Part shown: piece by piece, positions 19,108-27,189 of the stretch
Position numbering within the stretch: position 1 is the stretch's first letter
Layout of the letters: the number at the start of each line of letters is the position of its first letter
DNA from: Brevundimonas sp. UBA6550
Lineage (GTDB): Bacteria; Pseudomonadota; Alphaproteobacteria; Caulobacterales; Caulobacteraceae
Reading direction: 5' to 3'
DNA: 64,000 bases
NCBI RefSeq assembly: GCF_002434505.1
Contig: NZ_DJKE01000008.1
Span: 609,300-673,299 of the forward strand
Made by a program: the position numbers and the translations under genes
The notes under the pieces: generated by a model
Told to the model about the DNA's origin: nothing
Seen by the model: the letters and a program-made list of their open reading frames with translations, nothing else
Databases searched by the model: none

Positions 19108-19136
19108 GAAATGAAGAAAGCACTTGCGATGATTGA
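18771..19136 (+). CDS. GIY-YIG endonuclease domain protein
   Basis: A 121-aa single-domain GIY-YIG protein. The motif reads TYIVASRRNGTLYTGSTDDL near residues 5-24, with the conserved Arg in QRVNQHRNK and the downstream glutamate in REGAFRRERQIKKW. The family cleaves DNA, but stand-alone short members have no agreed role. The start is the GTG at 18771; no ATG fits. The last 20 or so residues (DWVPASAGMSG) are the translated right-hand palindrome, so the true C-terminus was probably shorter. Confidence 0.82.
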   Translation: MAFFTYIVASRRNGTLYTGSTDDLIQRVNQHRNKTFAGFTAKYDVHMLVWFEVHETREGAFRRERQIKKWNRSWKLELIEKQNPDGLDLFDPFRLGGLKDAEDWVPASAGMSGNEESTCDD

Positions 19137-19590
19137 ACAAGGCCACCCCGCCCCCGCCCTCGACCTGCCCACGGACGGCGACGGCCGCGTCTCGCTCACC
19201 GCCCTGCGCGGCAAGCCTGCCGTCGTCTATTTCTATCCCAAGGACGACACGACCGGCTGCACGCGCGAGGCGCAGGATTTCACTGCCTTGGCCGCCGACT
19301 TCGCCGCCCTTGGCGCGACCGTCATCGGCGTGTCGAAGGACACGGTGAAGAAGCACGACCGCTTCAAGGCCAAATACGACCTAGCCGTCGTCCTGGCCTC
19401 CGACGAGGACGGCGCGGCCTGCGAGGCCTGGGGCGTCTGGGTGCAGAAGAAGCTGTACGGCCGCGAATATATGGGCATCGAGCGCGCAACGTTCCTGGTC
19501 GATGCGGATGGCCGGGTGGCCCGCGTCTGGCGCTACGTCAAGGTCGCCGACCACGCCGCCGCCGTGCTGGAGGCCGTAAAGGCCCTGTGA
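19129..19590 (+). CDS. bcp: Bcp/PrxQ-type thioredoxin-dependent peroxiredoxin
   Basis: Cytosolic peroxiredoxin of 153 aa that reduces hydroperoxides using thioredoxin. The peroxidatic Cys44 is in TTGCTREAQ. The usual second cysteine five residues on is alanine here, leaving Cys98 (AACEAWGVW) as the possible resolving residue. The ATG at 19129 gives the family start MIEQGHPAP. An ATG at 19111 with GAGCGG upstream is an alternative, but its extra residues derive from the overlap with the GIY-YIG gene. Confidence 0.9.
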   Translation: MIEQGHPAPALDLPTDGDGRVSLTALRGKPAVVYFYPKDDTTGCTREAQDFTALAADFAALGATVIGVSKDTVKKHDRFKAKYDLAVVLASDEDGAACEAWGVWVQKKLYGREYMGIERATFLVDADGRVARVWRYVKVADHAAAVLEAVKAL

Positions 19591-19704
19591 TCGGCGAGCG
19601 GCGTTCGGAAGCGGCGCTTGACCTGGGCCGCTCGCCCACGGCCTAGTGGCGCCTGAGGGCTATAGGGGCTTGGCCGGCCTTGGCTGGCAGATGCGGAGCG
19701 CACC

Positions 19705-20250
19705 ATGTTCACCAAGAGCAAATCCTACGACAACGGATCGCAGGGGCTGGGCATCCCCCCGGCGCCCGAACCTGCCCCGGCGCCTGCGCCCGCCCAAACG
19801 GCCCTGCCGACGGCGGCCCCCGCTCCGCGCGCGCCGGAGCCTTCTCGGCCGGCGCCGCGATCCAGCAACCTGTCCACCCTGTCGGCGGGCGTGAAATATG
19901 AAGGCAACATCTCCGGCGCCGGCGAGCTTCAGGTCGACGGCTCGCTGAAGGGCGACGTGCGCGTCTCGCGCGTGGTCATCGGCGAAGGCGGCTCGGTCGA
20001 GGGCACGGTCCATGCCGACGTGCTGGACGTGCGCGGCCGCGTCTCGGGCGCCATCGTGGCCAAACAGGTCAAGCTCTACGCCACCGCCCGCGTCGAGGGC
20101 GACATCACCCAGGAGCAGCTGGCCATCGACCAGGGCGCCTGGTTCCAGGGCCGCTGCAACCAGGCCAAGCGCGACACCCCCGGCGCCGCCATGCTGGAAG
20201 CCCCCAAACCCGACAAGGCGGACAAGACCGAGACCAAGTCGCCAGCCTGA
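19705..20250 (+). CDS. bactofilin cytoskeletal protein
   Basis: A 181-aa bactofilin: a proline- and alanine-rich disordered N-terminus (about 20-55), then the polymer-forming beta-helical domain (AGVKYEGNISGAGELQVDG onward, roughly 60-145), then a charged Lys/Asp tail. Bactofilins form nucleotide-free filaments at the membrane. In Caulobacter they place a peptidoglycan synthase at the stalk. A role in cell shape or stalk work is inferred. The class A penicillin-binding protein gene lies 1.3 kb away on the other strand. Confidence 0.9.
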   Translation: MFTKSKSYDNGSQGLGIPPAPEPAPAPAPAQTALPTAAPAPRAPEPSRPAPRSSNLSTLSAGVKYEGNISGAGELQVDGSLKGDVRVSRVVIGEGGSVEGTVHADVLDVRGRVSGAIVAKQVKLYATARVEGDITQEQLAIDQGAWFQGRCNQAKRDTPGAAMLEAPKPDKADKTETKSPA

Positions 20251-20300
20251 ACCTGCGATCAACGCGGGCGCAAGTCGGCCGAAGGCCGGCAGCCAAAAAA

Positions 20301-20332
20301 TGAAAGGGGCGGTCCATCGGACCGCCCCTTCT
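20301..20332 (-). terminator. intrinsic terminator of prfB, shared with the bactofilin gene
   Basis: Arms AAGGGGCGGTCC and GGACCGCCCCTT (20304-20315 and 20319-20330) form a 12-bp stem with a 3-base loop. On the minus strand it comes just after the prfB stop and is followed by TTTCATTTTTT. On the plus strand the T-tract is weak, so it mainly serves prfB. Confidence 0.88.
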
Positions 20333-20334
20333 GC

Positions 20335-21457
20335 TTAATCGACGCTGGACCCCCGCGTCTCGCCGACCCGGGCGGCAAGGGCGGCGCCCATGAAGGCGTC
20401 CAGATCGCCGTCCAGCACCCCTTGGGTGTCCGACGTCTCCACCTCGGTCCGCAGGTCCTTCACCATCTGATACGGTTGCAGGACGTAGGATCGGATCTGG
20501 TGACCCCAGCCGATGTCGGTCTTGGCGTCGGCCAGCGCCTGGGCGGCGGCCTCGCGCTTCTGCAGCTCCAGCTCGTACAGGCGCGCCCGCAGCATCTTCC
20601 AGGCCATTTCCCGGTTCTGGTGCTGCGACCGGCCCGCCTGGCAGGCCACGACCGTATTGGTCGGGGTGTGGGTCAAACGCACCGCAGAGTCGGTCTTGTT
20701 GATGTGCTGACCGCCCGCGCCGGACGCGCGATAGGTGTCGGTGCGCACGTCCGAAGGGTTGATGTCGATCTCGATGGCGTCGTCCACGACCGGCGACACC
20801 CCGATGGAGGCGAAGCTGGTGTGGCGCTTGGCCGCCGCGTCATAGGGGCTGATGCGGACCAGGCGGTGGACGCCCGATTCCGACTTCAACCAGCCATAGG
20901 CGTTCGGCCCCTCGATCAGGATGGTGGCCGACTTGACCCCCGCCTGTTCGCCCTCTTCGTGGGCCTCGATGGTGACCTCGTAGCCGTGCGCCTTGGCCCA
21001 GCGCGAATACATCCGCAGCAGCATTCCGGCCCAGTCGTTCGATTCGGTGCCGCCGGCGCCGGAATTCACTTCCAGATAGGCGTCGTTGCCGTCAGCCTCG
21101 CCGGACAACAGGGCCTCCAGCTCGGCGCGGGCGGCGCGGTCCTTGATGCCGCGCAGCGACGCGCGCGCGTCTTCCAGCGCGCCCTCGTCGCCCTCCTCGT
21201 CCGCCATCTCGGCCAGCATCACCCCGTCTTCGAGGTCCTGCTCCATCGCCTTGACGGTGTTGATCTTGCCTTCCAGCTGCGAGCGGTCGCGGCTGACGGC
21301 CTGGGCCTCGTCGGGCTTGTCCCACAGCGTCGGGTCCTCGACCCGCGCGTTCAGCTCATCGAGCTTTCTTAGAGCGACATCCCAGTCAAAGACGCCTCCT
21401 GAGCAGAGCGACGCTCTGCTCGATGTCGGCCTTCATGGCCTCGACATCCGGTCTCAT
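20335..21457 (-). CDS. prfB: peptide chain release factor 2 with programmed +1 frameshift
   Basis: RF2 ends translation at UGA and UAA. The first frame starts at 21457 (ATG preceded by CGGAGA) and reads [14 protein letters not shown] to a CTT-TGA-C slip site at 21385-21391. An internal Shine-Dalgarno AGGAGG lies 3 bases before it (21395-21400). A +1 shift continues as [19 protein letters not shown] into the long second frame. Low RF2 thus allows the shift and raises RF2. The peptidyl-release GGQ is present ([10 protein letters not shown]). The stop-recognition tripeptide reads SPY (RISPYD) rather than SPF. Confidence 0.96.
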
Positions 21458-21525
21458 CGCAATCTCCGCGACACAACGCCCTCAAGTCGCAAAGCCCGCA
21501 GGCCGCGCGATAGGGCAGGATTAAT

Positions 21526-21556
21526 GGAAAACGGCGCGCCACGAGGACGCGCCGTT
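21526..21556 (-). terminator. intrinsic terminator after the class A PBP gene
   Basis: On the minus strand, AACGGCGCG and CGCGCCGTT (21548-21556 and 21530-21538) pair across a 9-base loop and are followed by TTTTCC, about 20 bases after the stop at 21577. Confidence 0.75.
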
Positions 21557-21576
21557 CGATGGGCCTACCTAGAGCC

Positions 21577-23991
21577 TCAGTACAATCCGCTCAAGTCCTC
21601 GGCCGGCGCCTTCTTCGGCGGCGGGGGCGCGGTGGGCGCGGGCGCAGCCGCCGGCGCGCCGCTCGCGGCCTCCTGCTCGCGACGGATCACCTCATAGTAG
21701 TTCTGGGGTCCGACGGGCTGGGCAGGGCCGGTCGGCGCCGGCGGCGGGGCCTGGCGTTCGGTGCCGGGACGGAAGGCTTCTTCTATGCCGTTGACAGTGC
21801 GGAAGATGGCGTTCTTGGGCCGCACAAAGGGACGCGCGGGCCGCTCCTTCAACGCCGTCTGCATGAAGTCGGTGAACACCGGCACGGCGGCCGAGGCCCC
21901 CGCCTCGCCGGACCCCAGCGAGCGGTTGTCGTCGAAGCCGATGAAGACGCCGACCACGATGTCGGTCGTGAAGCCCACGAACCAGGCCGAGCGGTATTCA
22001 TTGGTCGTGCCGGTCTTGCCCGCGACCCAGGGGCCCAGGCCGCGCGCGCTGGCGGCGGTGCCGCGCTGAACCACGCCTTCCAGCATCGAGCTCATCTGAT
22101 AGGCGGTGATCGGGTCGATCACCTGCGTCCCCCGCTGTTGCAGGCGTGGCGATTCCTGGCCCGAGAAGCCACGGCCACACTCGCGGCAACTGCGGCTGTC
22201 GGCGCGGAAGATGGTCTCGCCGTCGCGGTCCTGCACATAGTCGATCAGATAGGGCGTCACCCGCCGGCCGCCGTTGGCGAAGGCGGAATAGGCGGCCGTG
22301 ATGTCCAGCGGCGTCACCTCGCCCGCGCCCAGCGACACCGACAGGTTGGGCGTCATCCCGGGCAGACCCATCCGATCCGCCTGATCCACGATCTTCTTCA
22401 TGCCGACCGACTGGGCCAGGCGCACCGTCATCACGTTGCGCGACAGCTCCAGTCCGCGCCGCAGGGTCTGCGGGCCATAGTATTGGCGGCTATAGTTCTC
22501 GGGCGTCCAGCGCTGGCCGTTGGCGCCGCCGGCGAAGCTGATCGGCGCGTCCAGCACGATGGAGGCCGGCGTGAAGTCGCCTTCCAGCGCGGTCGCATAG
22601 ACGAAGGGCTTGAACGCCGATCCGGGCTGGCGCTTGGCCTGGGTCGCCCGGTTGAAGCTGGACAGCGCATAGGAATAGCCGCCGACCATGGCCAGCACCC
22701 GGCCCGACTGCGGCTCGATCGCCACCAGGGCGCCGTTGACGCGCGGCACCTGTTTCAGGGCGTACTGGCCGCCCTTGGGCTCCACGAAGATCAGTTCGCC
22801 GCGTTTCAGTTGGCGATTGGCGTTGGCCCAGGCGGCGTCGGCGGCCAGCAGGGTTCCGGTCTTGTCGGTCTTGGCGGTGCGGATGCGAACGGTGTTGCCG
22901 CTGACGCTCTCGATGGCGGCCGCTTCCCAGGAACGGCGCTCGGGCGGGATCTGGCCCCGCAGGGCCTCGGCCTGCCAGCCCGGCTCGAACTCGGTCGTGC
23001 CCCAGCCGCCCCGCCAGCCGTGACGCCGGTCATAGTTCTCCAGCCCCTGCATCAGGGCGCGTCGCGCCGCCGTCTGCAGCGTCGGATCCAGCGTCGTGCG
23101 CATGTAGAAGCCGCCGGCGCGCAGCTGTTCGCCGAACTGCGGATTAGCCGCCGCCTGACGCCGCGCCTCCTCCACGAAGAAGTCTGCGTCCTTGTAGTCC
23201 GAACGCTGGGGCGCATCGCGCGTGACCAGCGGCTTGGCGCGCGCCTCGACCAGCTGCTGCGGCGTCAGCCAGCCGCTCTGCTCCATTTCGCCCAGCACCC
23301 AGTCGCGCCGCCCCTTGGCCGCGCCGGGGTGGCGTTTGGGGTGATAGTTGTTCGGCCCCTTGGGCAGCGACGCCAGGAAGGCCGCCTCGTCCGGCGTCAA
23401 CTGGGCCAGCGACTTGCCGAAATAGTTGTAGGCCGCAGACGCGATGCCGAACGACCGATACCCCAGGAAGATCTCGTTCAGATACAGTTCCAGGATCTGC
23501 TGCTTGGACAGGGTGGCCTCCAGGCGATTGGCCAGGATGGCTTCCTTCAGCTTGCGGTTCAGGCTGGATTCGTTGGTCAGCAGGACGTTCTTGGCCACCT
23601 GCTGGGTGATGGTCGAACCGCCTTCAAGCCGCCGGCCCGAGGCCAGGTTGAACACGTTCTTCAGCGACGCCCGGCCGATCCCGCCCACGTCGATGCCGCC
23701 ATGCTGGAAGAAGTTGCGATCCTCGGCCGCCAGGAAGGCGTGGATCACCGGCGTCGGAATCTGGTCGTAGGACACATAGATTCGGCGCTCATCCGAGAAC
23801 TCGCCGATGAGAGTGCCGTCGCCGGCATAGACCCGCGTCGCGGTCGGCGGACGATAGTCCGCCAGCTCCGACGCATCGGGCAGGTCGTGGAACAGCCACG
23901 CCGCATAGACGGCGACCACCAGCCCCGCCAGGGCGATGGCGCCCAGCAGAACCATGCCCGCCCACACGAACCAGCGTTCGGCAATCTTCAC
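21577..23991 (-). CDS. mrcA: penicillin-binding protein 1A (class A PBP)
   Basis: Bifunctional peptidoglycan synthase of about 804 aa. An N-terminal membrane anchor (WFVWAGMVLLGAIALAGLV) is followed by the GT51 glycosyltransferase (EDRNFFQHGG, GGSTITQQ) and the transpeptidase with SAFK (PGSAFKPF), SRN and KTGTT motifs. A proline-rich tail of about 50 residues ends the protein. I choose the GTG at 23991 (CGGAGTACGCA before it), which starts just ahead of the anchor. An ATG at 24066 would add 25 basic residues. It acts in the periplasm, anchored in the inner membrane. Confidence 0.93.
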   Translation of the reverse strand: MKIAERWFVWAGMVLLGAIALAGLVVAVYAAWLFHDLPDASELADYRPPTATRVYAGDGTLIGEFSDERRIYVSYDQIPTPVIHAFLAAEDRNFFQHGGIDVGGIGRASLKNVFNLASGRRLEGGSTITQQVAKNVLLTNESSLNRKLKEAILANRLEATLSKQQILELYLNEIFLGYRSFGIASAAYNYFGKSLAQLTPDEAAFLASLPKGPNNYHPKRHPGAAKGRRDWVLGEMEQSGWLTPQQLVEARAKPLVTRDAPQRSDYKDADFFVEEARRQAAANPQFGEQLRAGGFYMRTTLDPTLQTAARRALMQGLENYDRRHGWRGGWGTTEFEPGWQAEALRGQIPPERRSWEAAAIESVSGNTVRIRTAKTDKTGTLLAADAAWANANRQLKRGELIFVEPKGGQYALKQVPRVNGALVAIEPQSGRVLAMVGGYSYALSSFNRATQAKRQPGSAFKPFVYATALEGDFTPASIVLDAPISFAGGANGQRWTPENYSRQYYGPQTLRRGLELSRNVMTVRLAQSVGMKKIVDQADRMGLPGMTPNLSVSLGAGEVTPLDITAAYSAFANGGRRVTPYLIDYVQDRDGETIFRADSRSCRECGRGFSGQESPRLQQRGTQVIDPITAYQMSSMLEGVVQRGTAASARGLGPWVAGKTGTTNEYRSAWFVGFTTDIVVGVFIGFDDNRSLGSGEAGASAAVPVFTDFMQTALKERPARPFVRPKNAIFRTVNGIEEAFRPGTERQAPPPAPTGPAQPVGPQNYYEVIRREQEAASGAPAAAPAPTAPPPPKKAPAEDLSGLY

Positions 23992-24127
23992 TGCGTACTC
24001 CGACGACGCGCCCCGAAAGGCTGCTTTAGCCCGCGTCGCCCGTGGATTGCTAGAGCGGGGATGCAACGCCCCCTTCCCGTCTGCCGTTTGACACCCATCT
24101 CAAGCCCTCACCCTCAAGGAGCCCACC

Positions 24128-24556
24128 ATGGAAGTTCTCTATCGCGCCCAGGCCACCGCGTCCGGCGGAGGCCGCGAGGATGGCCGTTCGGCCACCGACG
24201 ACGGCAAGATCGACGTCAAACTGTCCACGCCCAAGGAAATGGGCGGCAAGGGCGGCGACGGGACCAATCCCGAACAGCTGTTCGCCACAGGTTACGCCGC
24301 CTGCTACCTCGGCGCCCTGCGCCTGGTCAGCGGCAAGGCCGGCACGCCGGTCGGACCCGACACCAAGATCACCGCCGGCGTCGGCTTCGGCAAGAACACC
24401 AAGGGCGAAGGGTTCAATCTGGACGTCGATCTGACCGTCACGGACCACGGCCTGGACCAGGCCGTGATCGAGGACCTGATCGAAAAGGCGCACCAGGTCT
24501 GCCCCTACTCCAACGCCACGCGCGGCAACGTGGAGGTTCGGCTGACGGCCGAGTAA
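24128..24556 (+). CDS. ohr: Ohr organic hydroperoxide resistance protein
   Basis: A 142-aa OsmC/Ohr-family peroxidase. It holds the two reactive cysteines, C59 (GYAACYLGAL) and C125 (HQVCPYSNATRGN), and the arginine-bearing loop after GGRED typical of Ohr. It reduces lipid and organic peroxides using lipoylated proteins as reductant. AAGGAG lies 8 bases before the ATG. No ohrR repressor is adjacent; a palindromic repeat follows immediately. Confidence 0.93.
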   Translation: MEVLYRAQATASGGGREDGRSATDDGKIDVKLSTPKEMGGKGGDGTNPEQLFATGYAACYLGALRLVSGKAGTPVGPDTKITAGVGFGKNTKGEGFNLDVDLTVTDHGLDQAVIEDLIEKAHQVCPYSNATRGNVEVRLTAE

Positions 24557-24562
24557 GATGTC

Positions 24563-24687
24563 CGCTCGTCCCCGCGAAAGCGGGGACCCAGCGCTTTGGG
24601 CGACGACCGCGACCGTTTCCAGATGGTCGTCGCCCAACGCATGTCCGGGCAAAAGAACTGGATCCCCGCTTTCGCGGGGACGAGCGG
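24563..24687. repeat. paired-palindrome (REPIN-like) repeat, CGCTCGTCCCCGC type
   Basis: A 125-bp inverted repeat. The ends CGCTCGTCCCCGCGAAAGCG and reverse complement enclose a further pairing, GGGCGACGACC / GGTCGTCGCCC. The end sequence matches the palindromes flanking the GIY-YIG gene at 18729 and 19107, so this looks like a gene-less version of that unit. Confidence 0.85.
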
Positions 24688-24726
24688 GGGTTTAAGTGAT
24701 CCCGAACGTGCGCTAATCGCACAGTC

Positions 24727-25731
24727 ATGACCTCCCCGCTCGACGCCTCCCCCGACAGCCTGCTGACGCTCGAACCCGCCCGCCGCGTGACCCTGCGCGA
24801 GGCTTTCGGCGTGGACAGCGACATGACCGTGCCCACCTTCGCCGAGCGCGATAGCCATGTGCCCGAGATCGACGAGGCCTATCGCTTCGATCCGCAGACG
24901 ACCATCGCCATCTGCGCCGGATTCGCCTTCGACCGTCGCGTCATGGTCCAGGGCTATCACGGCACGGGCAAATCGACCCATATCGAACAGGTCGCCGCCC
25001 GCCTGAACTGGCCGCTGGTGCGCGTGAACCTGGACAGCCACGTCAGCCGGATCGACTTGATCGGCAAGGACGCCATCGTCCTGAAAGACGGCAAGCAGAT
25101 CACCGAATTCCGCGAAGGCATCCTGCCTTGGTCGCTGCAACGCCCCGTCGCCCTGGTCTTCGACGAATACGACGCGGGCCGCCCGGACGTGATGTTCGTG
25201 ATCCAGCGCGTGCTGGAGGCGCAGGGCCGACTGACCCTGCTGGATCAGAACCGCGTCATCCGCCCCAATCGCTATTTCCGCCTGTTCGCCACGACCAACA
25301 CCATCGGCCTGGGCGACACCACGGGCCTGTATCACGGCGCGCAACAGATCAATCAGGCCCAGTTGGATCGCTGGAACATCGTCACCACGCTGAACTACCT
25401 GGATCACGACGTCGAGGCCGAGATCGTCGCCGCCAAGGTGCCCGAGTGGAAGGACGCCGAGGGCCGCCGCCGCATCGCCGCCATGGTCCGCGTCGCCGAC
25501 ATGACCAGGAACGCCTTCATGAACGGCGACATCTCCACCGTCATGTCGCCCCGCACGGTCATCACCTGGGCCCAGAACGCCATCATCTTCGGCGGCGACC
25601 TGGCGCTGAGCTTCCGACTGACCTTCCTGAACAAGTGCGACGAACTGGAACGCCCGACCATCGCGGAATTCTACCAGCGCGCCTTCGGCGAAGATCTGCC
25701 GGAAGCGGCGACGCGGGTGAAGGTGGGCTGA
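24727..25731 (+). CDS. cobS: CobS AAA+ subunit of aerobic cobaltochelatase
   Basis: A 334-aa MoxR-type AAA+ ATPase. With CobT and CobN it inserts cobalt into hydrogenobyrinic acid a,c-diamide in aerobic B12 synthesis. Walker A is GYHGTGKST at 76-84, and Walker B reads [17 protein letters not shown]. The N-terminal region with [15 protein letters not shown] is typical of CobS rather than of other MoxR proteins. cobT usually follows directly but here a minus-strand gene ends 3 bases after the stop, so any CobT is encoded elsewhere. Confidence 0.9.
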   Translation: MTSPLDASPDSLLTLEPARRVTLREAFGVDSDMTVPTFAERDSHVPEIDEAYRFDPQTTIAICAGFAFDRRVMVQGYHGTGKSTHIEQVAARLNWPLVRVNLDSHVSRIDLIGKDAIVLKDGKQITEFREGILPWSLQRPVALVFDEYDAGRPDVMFVIQRVLEAQGRLTLLDQNRVIRPNRYFRLFATTNTIGLGDTTGLYHGAQQINQAQLDRWNIVTTLNYLDHDVEAEIVAAKVPEWKDAEGRRRIAAMVRVADMTRNAFMNGDISTVMSPRTVITWAQNAIIFGGDLALSFRLTFLNKCDELERPTIAEFYQRAFGEDLPEAATRVKVG

Positions 25732-25734
25732 CTT

Positions 25735-26091
25735 CTATCGGCGCGCCTCTTCGCCGCCGATGAAGGCGCCGGCGATCCAGCTGACGACGCCGGTCACGAT
25801 GGCTGCGCCGACGCCGGCCCACAGGCCGTCGACCACGAAGCCGCCCAGGAAGACGGACGTCAGGCCGATCATGGCCGCGTTCACGACCAGCAGGAACAGG
25901 CCCAAAGTCACGACGGTGATCGGGAAGGTCAGCACGACCAGGATCGGCCGAACGAAGGCGTTGACCAGGCCCAGGATGACGGCCGCCGCGATCAGCGAGC
26001 CGGTGCTGGTGAAGGCCACGCCCGGCACGACCTTGGCCGACAGCCACAGCCCCGCCATGGTGACCAGGGCCTGGATGATGAAACGGATCAT
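25735..26091 (-). CDS. PF04020-type four-helix membrane protein (YvlD-like)
   Basis: A 118-aa protein of about four closely spaced membrane helices (FIIQALVTMAGLWLSAKVV at the start, then three more), ending in GEEARR. It matches the family often labelled phage holin family IV, which in chromosomes is an inner-membrane protein of unknown role and not a lysis protein. The ATG at 26091 is preferred because GAGGGA lies before it; a 7-residue longer form from 26112 is possible. It is convergent with cobS and divergent from the HIT gene. Confidence 0.8.
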   Translation of the reverse strand: MIRFIIQALVTMAGLWLSAKVVPGVAFTSTGSLIAAAVILGLVNAFVRPILVVLTFPITVVTLGLFLLVVNAAMIGLTSVFLGGFVVDGLWAGVGAAIVTGVVSWIAGAFIGGEEARR

Positions 26092-26198
26092 GACGTCCCT
26101 CGCTGTGTTCAAGCGTGACCATAATGCATGACGCAGACGAAGGCTCCCCCTTAGACCTGCCCGCTGCTATCGAAAGCCATACCGCACGGAGACCGCCC

Positions 26199-26636
26199 AT
26201 GAGCCTGCACGGCGCCTATGACCAGAACAACATCTTCGCCAAGATTTTGCGCGACGAAATCCCCTCGGTGCGGGTGTGGGAGGACGACCACGTCCTGGCC
26301 TTCATGGACGTGTTTCCCCAGTCGGAAGGCCATGTTCTGATCATCGCCAAACAGTCCCAGGCCCGCAACCTGCTGGAGGTCGAGCCGGAGGTTCTGGCCC
26401 GGATGACCGCCGCGCTTCAACGCACGGCCAAGGCGGTGGAGAAGGCGCTGCAGCCCGAGGGTCTGGCCGTGATGCAGTTCAACGGCGACGCGGGCGGCCA
26501 GACGGTCTTTCACCTGCATTTCCACATCGTGCCGCGCTGGGCCGACCGGGAGATGAAGGGTCACGGCCATGCGCCGATGGCCGATGCCGCGACCCTGCGC
26601 GCCCTGGCCGACCAGATCGCGGCCGAACTGGACTGA
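26199..26636 (+). CDS. HIT-family nucleotide hydrolase
   Basis: A 145-aa histidine-triad protein. The triad HLHFHIVPR (His105, 107, 109) is complete, and the N-terminal NIFAKILRDEIPSVRV is standard for the Hint/HinT branch. These enzymes hydrolyse AMP-linked amines such as aminoacyl- or lysyl-AMP. The ATG at 26199 follows CACGGAGACC; upstream codons in frame are not conserved. It ends 4 bases before the stop of the convergent regA. Confidence 0.92.
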   Translation: MSLHGAYDQNNIFAKILRDEIPSVRVWEDDHVLAFMDVFPQSEGHVLIIAKQSQARNLLEVEPEVLARMTAALQRTAKAVEKALQPEGLAVMQFNGDAGGQTVFHLHFHIVPRWADREMKGHGHAPMADAATLRALADQIAAELD

Positions 26637-26640
26637 CGCC

Positions 26641-27189
26641 TCAGTTTACGCGGCGCTTTTCCAGCTTCCGGGCCAGGGTGCGGCGATGCATTCCCAGGCG
26701 GCGGGCGGCCTCGGAGATGTTGAAGTCGGTCTCGACCAGGGTCTCGTGGATCCGCTCCCACTCCAGGGTCTTGATCGAGGTCGGCCGGGCGCCCAACGGC
26801 GTCTCGGCGTCCCCGTCGGCGCGGGCGAAGGCGGCCTCGATGTCGTCGGTGCCGGCGGGCTTGGCCAGATAGTGGCGCGCCCCCAGCTTGATGGCCTCGA
26901 CCGCCGTGGCGATGCTGGCGAAGCCTGTCAGCACCACGATGTTCATGGCCGGGTCGAAGGCGTGCAGCGCCTCCACGCAGGTCAGGCCGGACGCCCCGCC
27001 CAGCTTCAGGTCCACGACCGCATAGCCGGGCCGATGCACCTTCAGCACATCGGCCATCTGGTCGGGATTGGCGGCGCTGACGACCGTATAGCCGCGCCGT
27101 TCGAACGAACGACGCAGGGTGGCCGAAAAGGAGTCGTCGTCCTCGACGATCAACAGCAGGCGGTCGTGATTGTCGGCGTCATCGGTCAT
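26641..27189 (-). CDS. regA: RegA/ActR/PrrA-type response regulator
   Basis: A 182-aa two-component response regulator. The receiver domain holds the acidic pocket VEDDDS and phospho-acceptor Asp60 (VVDLKLGG). The C-terminal Fis-like helix-turn-helix NISEAARRLGMHRRTLARKL is near-identical across the RegA family. It is phosphorylated by RegB when the quinone pool and respiration signal a reduced state, and controls energy genes including terminal oxidases. It overlaps regB by 4 bases. The cyo genes lie in the same direction just upstream, which makes them candidate targets. Confidence 0.93.
   Translation of the reverse strand: MTDDADNHDRLLLIVEDDDSFSATLRRSFERRGYTVVSAANPDQMADVLKVHRPGYAVVDLKLGGASGLTCVEALHAFDPAMNIVVLTGFASIATAVEAIKLGARHYLAKPAGTDDIEAAFARADGDAETPLGARPTSIKTLEWERIHETLVETDFNISEAARRLGMHRRTLARKLEKRRVN

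Noticed and set aside
21559..24699. Very long open frame (over 1000 codons) on the plus strand
   Set aside because: It is antisense to the class A PBP gene, whose catalytic motifs are all present on the minus strand. Its product is Arg/Gly/His-rich low-complexity sequence typical of high-GC shadow frames.
25735..26091. Prophage holin
   Set aside because: The family name suggests a holin, but no phage gene is near. The four-helix protein matches chromosomal YvlD-like proteins.
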